Below, in pieces: positions 60,814-64,000 of a DNA stretch of 64,000 bases. Below the pieces are notes generated by a model, which was not told where the DNA came from, did not search any database, and saw only the letters and a list, made by a program, of their open reading frames with translations. The DNA is taken from positions 62,001 to 126,000 of the forward strand of contig JAXLSU010000008.1 of NCBI GenBank assembly GCA_046330455.1, in the 5' to 3' direction. Numbering within the stretch: the first letter of the stretch is position 1; every line of letters begins with the position of its first letter. Source of the DNA: CAVQXR01 sp046330455. GTDB lineage: Bacteria; Actinomycetota; Thermoleophilia; Gaiellales; Gaiellaceae. Both the position numbers and the translations under genes were made by a program.

Positions 60814-63800
60814 CTACACCCGAGCGGCCGTCCGGGCCGCGCGCGCCTGGGCCGTCGCCTCCTCGTCGACCCTCATCGCGGCGGTGTCGATCACGACGCC
60901 GTAGTCGCGCTCTGCGAGCTCGCTCGTCGTGAACCCGTCGAGGACGTCGGCCAGCACCCGCTGCGGGTCGCGCTCGAGCGGGTCACCGTAGCCGCCCGAG
61001 CTCGGGACGGCGATCTCGATCGTCGACCCCGCCGGGAGGGTCTTGCCCGTGAACTTCGAGGGCCAGTACTCCTCGGTGCCGTCGGGATAGGTGACCTTGC
61101 CGTAGGCGAGCGTGCCGTCGTGGCCGCCGAAGATGCCCCAGGGCGGATCGCTCTCGACGCGGTCACCCTCGCAGGTGACGATCGTGTCCTCGAGGAAGCG
61201 GTTGACCCTGACCATGCCGATCCCGCCGCGCCACTCGCCGGCCGCGCAGGGCTCGTCGCGAAGCTCGTAGCGCTCGGTCCGCATCGGGAAGCGCCACTCG
61301 AGCTCCTCGATCGGGTTGTTGCGCGTGTTCGCGATCAGGCAGTCGACCGAATCGAGGCCGTCACGTCCCGGGCGGCCGCCGTAGGAGCCCTCGTCGACCT
61401 CGAGGTACACCCAGTACTCGCCCTCCTCCTCGACGAACCCCGAGTAGGCGAGGAAGTGCAGGTGGGCCGAGTTGCCCGCGGTGATCTGGTTCGGGATCAC
61501 GGGCGCGAGCGCGCGGAGAGCGAGGTCGACCGCACGCTGGACCTGGCAGAAGCGGGCGAAACAGGCCCGCGGATAGTTCGGGTTGAAGATCGAGCCCTTC
61601 GGCGCCACGACGTTGACCGGCGCGAGCATCCCCTCGTTCTGGGGGACGAACACGGGATAGGCCTCCTCGTCGAGGAAGATCATGCGCGTGATGAAGGTCA
61701 TCGCCGAGACCGTCGTGCCCTCGTATGGGCAGTTGAACCCGGTCGGCACCTCGTCGCTCGAGCCGGTGAGGTCGAACGTGATCTCGTCGCCGTCGATCTC
61801 GACCGCGATCTTCACCGGAAGCTGCTTGCCGCGGTTGACGCCGTCGTCGTCGAGCCAGCCGAGCTCGGTCTCGTAGCGCCCGTCGGGCACCTTCGCGATC
61901 TCCTGGCGCAGCATCTGCTCGGAGTAGTCGATCCAGGCCCTCGCGACGCCGAGTACCGTCTCGTGCCCGTACCGTCCCAGCAGCTCCGCGTACCGGCGCT
62001 TTGCGAGCTCGCAGGCGGCGATCATCGCCCGGATGTCGCCGTTGTTGAAGCTCGGCGTCCGGACGTTCTCGAGGATGTGCTTCCAGAGACCGTGCTGCCA
62101 GACCCCCCGGTCCTGGAGCTTCACGGCCCGGTAGATGTTGCCCTCCGACCAGTTGTCGACGAGGTCGATCGCGAGGCCCGGATAGGCCCCGCCGATGTCG
62201 AGCACGTGCGCGGAGGCGCCCGAGAACCCGACCAGCTCGCCCTCGAAGAAGATCGGGATCACGATCGCGACGTCCGGGGAGTGGGTGGCGCCGCCGTAGG
62301 GGTCGTTGTGGAGGATCACGTCGCCCTCGTGGATGTCGTCCCCGAGGATCGCGATCACGTTCTTCACGATCTTGGGCATCGCGCCCATGAACATCGGCGT
62401 CGAGTCCGACTCGGCGAGCTCGTTGCCGTCGCGGTCGAAGATCCCCGCACCGAGGTCTTCCGACTCCCGGATGATCGACGAGTAGGACATGCGGTAGAGC
62501 ACCCCGGCCATCTCCTTCGCGATCGCCGAGAACGCGCCGCCGATCACGCGCATCAGGATCGGGGTGGCGAGGCCCGACCCGTGGGCGCCGGTCGTCTGCG
62601 CGCGCGAGGCGCAGTCGATCACGATGTTGCCGTGGCCGTCGATCTCGGCCGAGAGCCCCGGCGGCACGACCGTGGTCGTGTCGTACTGCTCGACGATCGC
62701 CGGGCCCACGAACCGGTCACCGGCCCGGAGCCGCTCGCGCTCGTAGAAGGGGGTCAGGTGACGTTCCGCCTTGCCGTCGACGTCGAAGACCACGTCACGC
62801 TCGAGCGTCCTCGCGCGGGTCGGGTCGCCGTCGCCGGGCTCGAGCTCGGCCGGGCGCAGCTCGTCCACGAGGCCGATCGCGACGACGCGGACGTTGATGA
62901 TCTCGATCGGCGCCTCGAACCGGTGGCCGTACTCGGCCTCGTGGGCACCGTGGAAGCGTTCCTTCAGCTCCTCGACCCACGCGCCGTTCACCGACCCCGC
63001 CGGGACCTCGGTGCGCACCTCGTAGCCCTGCCCTGCGTAGCGGCAGTCCGCGAGTCGCCGGACGAGGCGTCGCTCCTGCGGAACGGCATCGGCGTCGAGC
63101 TGGGCCGTCGCCTGCGCGACGAGCTCGTCGAAGCGGGCCGTGAGCCGCGCCTCGTCGAGGTTCTTCAGCTGGTGGCGCTCCGTGGCGACGAACTCGTGCT
63201 GCAGGTCGGTGGCGAGCAGCCCGGTCGCGGCGATGATCCCCGGGTGGGGCGGGACGAGCACCCGTGCGATCTCGAGCTCGAGTGCGATGTCGCAGGCAAA
63301 CAGCGGGCCTGCGCCGCCCGCCGCGACGAGCGTGAACTCGCGCGGGTCGTAGCCGCGGCGGACCGAGTTGAGCTCGATCGCCTGGGTCATCCCGTACTTC
63401 TGGATCTGGAGCGCGCCGAGCGCCGCCTGCTCGAGCTCCATGCCGAGCTCGTCGGCGACGTTCTGCATCGCCGTCTCTGCGAGCGAGCGGTCGAGCTCCA
63501 TCGAGCCGCCGAGCAGCCCGCGGTCGGAGCGAAGGCGGCCGAGAAGGAGCTGGGCGTCGGTCGAGGTCGGGAGGTCGCCGCCCCGCCCGTAGCAGGCCGG
63601 TCCCGGGTCGGCCCCCGCCGACTGCGGGCCGACGCGGAAGACGCCTCCCGGGTCGACGTACGCGATCGAGCCGCCTCCCGCGCCGATCGTGTCGATGTCG
63701 ACCATCGGCACCATCGCCTGGTAGTCGCCGATCTTCGTGTCGAGCAGGTGCCGCATCCGCAGCTGGCCGCCGGCGGCGACCCCGATGTCGGCGGACGTCC

Positions 63801-64000
63801 CGCCGATGTCGAGGGTGACGACGTTGTCGAAGCCCGCGACCTTCCCTGCCCAGATCCCCCCGATCAGGCCGGCGACAGGGCCCGACATCAGCAGGTTCAC
63901 CGGCCGCTCCTTCGCCGACTCGACGGTTGCCATCCCGCCGGAGGACTGCATGAGCTGGATTCCGTGCCCGAAGCCGGCGCTGCACATCGCGTCGTCGAAG
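60814..64000 (-). CDS. Fused HyuA-HyuB hydantoinase/oxoprolinase family protein (partial)
   Basis: At least 1060 aa; the N-terminal ATPase start lies beyond the right edge. The HyuA part has MQSSGGMATVESAKERPVNL, VTLDIGGTSADIGVAAGG, DTIGAGGGSIAYVDPGG and GPQSAGADPGPACYGRGG. The HyuB part begins near 62560 (LMRVIGGAFSAIAKEMAGVL, IIRESEDLGAGIFDRDG) and runs through GDVILHNDPYGGATHSPDVA to the end. The two subunits, separate genes at 33525-37527, are joined here without a stop, as in 5-oxoprolinase. Substrate unknown; another cyclic-amide or carboxylation enzyme of the same family. Confidence 0.93.
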   Translation of the reverse strand, partial: FDDAMCSAGFGHGIQLMQSSGGMATVESAKERPVNLLMSGPVAGLIGGIWAGKVAGFDNVVTLDIGGTSADIGVAAGGQLRMRHLLDTKIGDYQAMVPMVDIDTIGAGGGSIAYVDPGGVFRVGPQSAGADPGPACYGRGGDLPTSTDAQLLLGRLRSDRGLLGGSMELDRSLAETAMQNVADELGMELEQAALGALQIQKYGMTQAIELNSVRRGYDPREFTLVAAGGAGPLFACDIALELEIARVLVPPHPGIIAATGLLATDLQHEFVATERHQLKNLDEARLTARFDELVAQATAQLDADAVPQERRLVRRLADCRYAGQGYEVRTEVPAGSVNGAWVEELKERFHGAHEAEYGHRFEAPIEIINVRVVAIGLVDELRPAELEPGDGDPTRARTLERDVVFDVDGKAERHLTPFYERERLRAGDRFVGPAIVEQYDTTTVVPPGLSAEIDGHGNIVIDCASRAQTTGAHGSGLATPILMRVIGGAFSAIAKEMAGVLYRMSYSSIIRESEDLGAGIFDRDGNELAESDSTPMFMGAMPKIVKNVIAILGDDIHEGDVILHNDPYGGATHSPDVAIVIPIFFEGELVGFSGASAHVLDIGGAYPGLAIDLVDNWSEGNIYRAVKLQDRGVWQHGLWKHILENVRTPSFNNGDIRAMIAACELAKRRYAELLGRYGHETVLGVARAWIDYSEQMLRQEIAKVPDGRYETELGWLDDDGVNRGKQLPVKIAVEIDGDEITFDLTGSSDEVPTGFNCPYEGTTVSAMTFITRMIFLDEEAYPVFVPQNEGMLAPVNVVAPKGSIFNPNYPRACFARFCQVQRAVDLALRALAPVIPNQITAGNSAHLHFLAYSGFVEEEGEYWVYLEVDEGSYGGRPGRDGLDSVDCLIANTRNNPIEELEWRFPMRTERYELRDEPCAAGEWRGGIGMVRVNRFLEDTIVTCEGDRVESDPPWGIFGGHDGTLAYGKVTYPDGTEEYWPSKFTGKTLPAGSTIEIAVPSSGGYGDPLERDPQRVLADVLDGFTTSELAERDYGVVIDTAAMRVDEEATAQARAARTAARV

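Noticed and set aside
1..64000. tRNA, rRNA, prophage or insertion-sequence genes
   Set aside because: No tRNA-like TTCGANTC loop with matching arms, no integrase or transposase motifs were seen by eye; a tRNAscan or HMM run could still find a missed one.

Overview
The window is a high-GC, densely packed bacterial chromosome segment: GTG and TTG starts are common, many stop and start codons overlap as ATGA or GTGA, and no rRNA or tRNA gene was seen. Gene content (cyclase-AAA-TPR regulator, ECF sigma factor, MoxR/DUF58/VWA cluster, CaiB and HyuA/HyuB catabolic genes, PKD-phosphatase) fits an actinobacterium, perhaps an uncultured Thermoleophilia-type lineage. That placement is inference; no marker gene is present.

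0-8.1 kb: the 5' end of proA (minus); a SAM riboswitch ahead of a threonine synthase; a DsbA-like protein; a duplicated repeat followed by a nitrilase-cyclase pair that ends in a strong bidirectional hairpin terminator; then a minus-strand signalling locus with an OmpR-type regulator, a histidine kinase, two membrane-anchored Asp/His-rich proteins and a small secreted protein. 8.1-13 kb: a remnant of an ornithine cyclodeaminase gene, an aldo/keto reductase, an operon of GAF protein, frameshifted acetamidase, coiled-coil protein and ornithine cyclodeaminase, and a GST. 13-25 kb: a 993-aa cyclase/ATPase/TPR regulator, REP-like palindromes, a frameshifted copper amine oxidase with an MFS transporter, a secreted PKD-phosphatase, a lipoprotein, a beta-hydroxyacid dehydrogenase and another MFS transporter. 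25-30.6 kb: a MoxR-DUF58-BatD-like-VWA-TPR-VWA operon damaged by several frameshifts.

30.6-52.1 kb is the most interesting part: about 21 kb of same-strand catabolic genes headed by a GntR/FCD regulator with a palindromic operator. In order: class III CoA transferase, HMG-CoA-lyase-like aldolase, HyuA, HyuB, N-carbamoylsarcosine-amidase-like hydrolase, LeuC-like and LeuD-like hydratase, DUF3891 protein, alpha/beta hydrolase, a polyamine-type ABC transporter, asparaginase, a second binding protein, dihydropyrimidinase, a second carbamoylsarcosinase-like hydrolase and a LeuB-like dehydrogenase. Together they could import a nitrogen compound, open a cyclic ureide or amide ring, strip the carbamoyl group, and process the carbon skeleton as a hydroxy-dicarboxylate through CoA activation and cleavage.

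52-64 kb: 3-methyladenine glycosylase, ECF sigma factor with a membrane partner, broken metallo-beta-lactamase-fold gene, PPOX flavoprotein, M20 peptidase, frameshifted aminotransferase, amidase, a minus-strand seven-bladed PQQ-type propeller and, at the right edge, a partial fused HyuA-HyuB protein.

Caution: at least 16 single-base frameshifts were found in otherwise well-conserved genes, several at G/C runs. Sequence error is as likely as real gene decay.
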